From Anaerolineales bacterium (GTDB taxonomy: Bacteria > Chloroflexota > Anaerolineae > Anaerolineales > Villigracilaceae), in contig JAICQC010000277.1 in NCBI GenBank assembly GCA_025938055.1, forward strand, positions 1 to 6,254: a DNA stretch of 6,254 nt, in the 5' to 3' direction. Below, one piece after another: positions 5,701 to 6,254 of this stretch. The notes below the pieces were generated by a model. The model did not search any database and was not told the DNA's origin. It saw nothing but the letters and a program-made list of their open reading frames with translations. A program made the position numbers and the translations under genes. Positions within the stretch are counted from its first letter, which is position 1, and the number at the start of each line of letters is the position of its first letter.

Positions 5701-6254
5701 CTAGCCTAGGTAAAAAATTGCGATCACTGTCAACCCCCATAACAACACGGTAACCTGCAGCGGACGGTCTTTCAACGCGACCTCATCGGGTGCGCCCGCG
5801 GCATGACCAGTTTGAATCAATTGCAGATAACGAAAGATGCCGTACACCACGAAGGGAATTGTGAGCATCATGGATTGGTTCTCCGGCAGGTTGGGCGCGG
5901 AAAACGTATACAGCGAATAAGCAACGATCGTCATGCCCGAAACGATAGTGATGTACTGGTCGAGAAGCGGTATGGTGTATCCATCGAATACTTTGCGGTG
6001 CGCGGTGGCATCCTCTGCAAGCAGGTTCATTTCCGCACGGCGCTTTCCCAGACCGATGTACAGTGAGAACAATATTGTGATCATATACAGCCATGGGGAA
6101 AACCGCTCGACCGGCGAGATCAGGAGGACGCCCGCCGCCACACGCAGAACAAAGCCCGATGAAACGATCAGCACATCCAGGATGGAGACATGCTTCAGCC
6201 AGCGCGAATAAAGCAGATTGACCGCCAGATAAGCCGTGAGGATCAATGCAAACA
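5701..6254 (-). CDS. UbiA-family decaprenyl-phosphate phosphoribosyltransferase-like, N-terminus outside window
   Basis: The frame runs from the right edge to TAG at 5701-5703, giving 183 complete codons of what should be a roughly 290-300 residue protein; the TTG at 6246 is an internal leucine. Numbering from the first full codon, visible marks of the DPPR-synthase branch of UbiA are YSRWLKHVSILDV (15-27) with the second-motif Asp D26, GFVLRVAAG (33-41), GLGKRRAEM (67-75), PLLDQYITIVS (95-105), TIPFVVYGIFRYL (131-143) and a closing KDRPLQV. At least five hydrophobic helices are visible. The family moves 5-phosphoribose from PRPP to a polyprenyl phosphate, the first step to polyprenyl-phosphoryl arabinose/ribose donors for envelope glycans. 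The first Asp-rich motif lies outside the window, so catalytic completeness cannot be judged. Other UbiA prenyltransferases are less likely because of the GKRR and YGIFRYL stretches. Confidence 0.88.
   Translation of the reverse strand, partial: FALILTAYLAVNLLYSRWLKHVSILDVLIVSSGFVLRVAAGVLLISPVERFSPWLYMITILFSLYIGLGKRRAEMNLLAEDATAHRKVFDGYTIPLLDQYITIVSGMTIVAYSLYTFSAPNLPENQSMMLTIPFVVYGIFRYLQLIQTGHAAGAPDEVALKDRPLQVTVLLWGLTVIAIFYLG

Noticed and set aside
1..6254. CRISPR array, tRNA, rRNA, transposase gene or prophage genes
   Set aside because: No regularly spaced repeats, RNA gene folds or recombination-enzyme motifs were seen on either strand.

Overview
The window looks like bacterial chromosome of fairly even, moderately high GC. 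The gene set is a bacterial-type mevalonate kinase beside a decaprenyl-phosphate phosphoribosyltransferase-like UbiA enzyme, a response regulator fused to a thioredoxin-reductase-like flavoprotein, and a cyclic-nucleotide-domain histidine kinase. With the short GGTTGAGTAG/TCGAAAC palindromic repeats, this best fits a Chloroflexota (Anaerolineae-like) genome. That assignment is inferred from gene content and remembered family resemblance, not from a search.

Left block, plus strand (1-4129): the C-terminal end of a membrane acyltransferase (acyltransferase-3 type), cut by the window edge. Four bases after its stop begins a 551-residue fusion: receiver domain, cysteine-free glutaredoxin-like segment, then FAD/NAD(P)H oxidoreductase. 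A 194-bp gap follows, mostly filled by two related palindromic repeat elements in opposite orientation. Next is a soluble histidine kinase with an N-terminal cyclic-nucleotide-binding-type domain. A small CoA-binding (YccU-type) protein follows, overlapping the kinase stop by 8 bases.

Right block, minus strand (4131-6254; transcribed right to left): a UbiA-family prenyl-phosphate phosphoribosyltransferase missing its N-terminus, then mevalonate kinase 32 bp later, then a CPBP-family intramembrane protease that overlaps the kinase by 4 bases (ATGA). The order suggests an operon around isoprenoid synthesis and polyprenyl-phosphate-linked sugar donors. The two blocks converge with a single base between their stop codons.

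The most interesting unit is the putative two-component pair. The kinase has no membrane segments and would sense a small cytosolic ligand. The partner regulator carries no DNA-binding domain but an FAD oxidoreductase that keeps its nucleotide-binding motifs and lacks the CxxC of true thioredoxin reductases. This suggests a phosphorylation-controlled redox output with an unknown electron acceptor. I recall this fusion and its association with such kinases from other bacteria, so the architecture is probably not new, but its biochemistry appears open.
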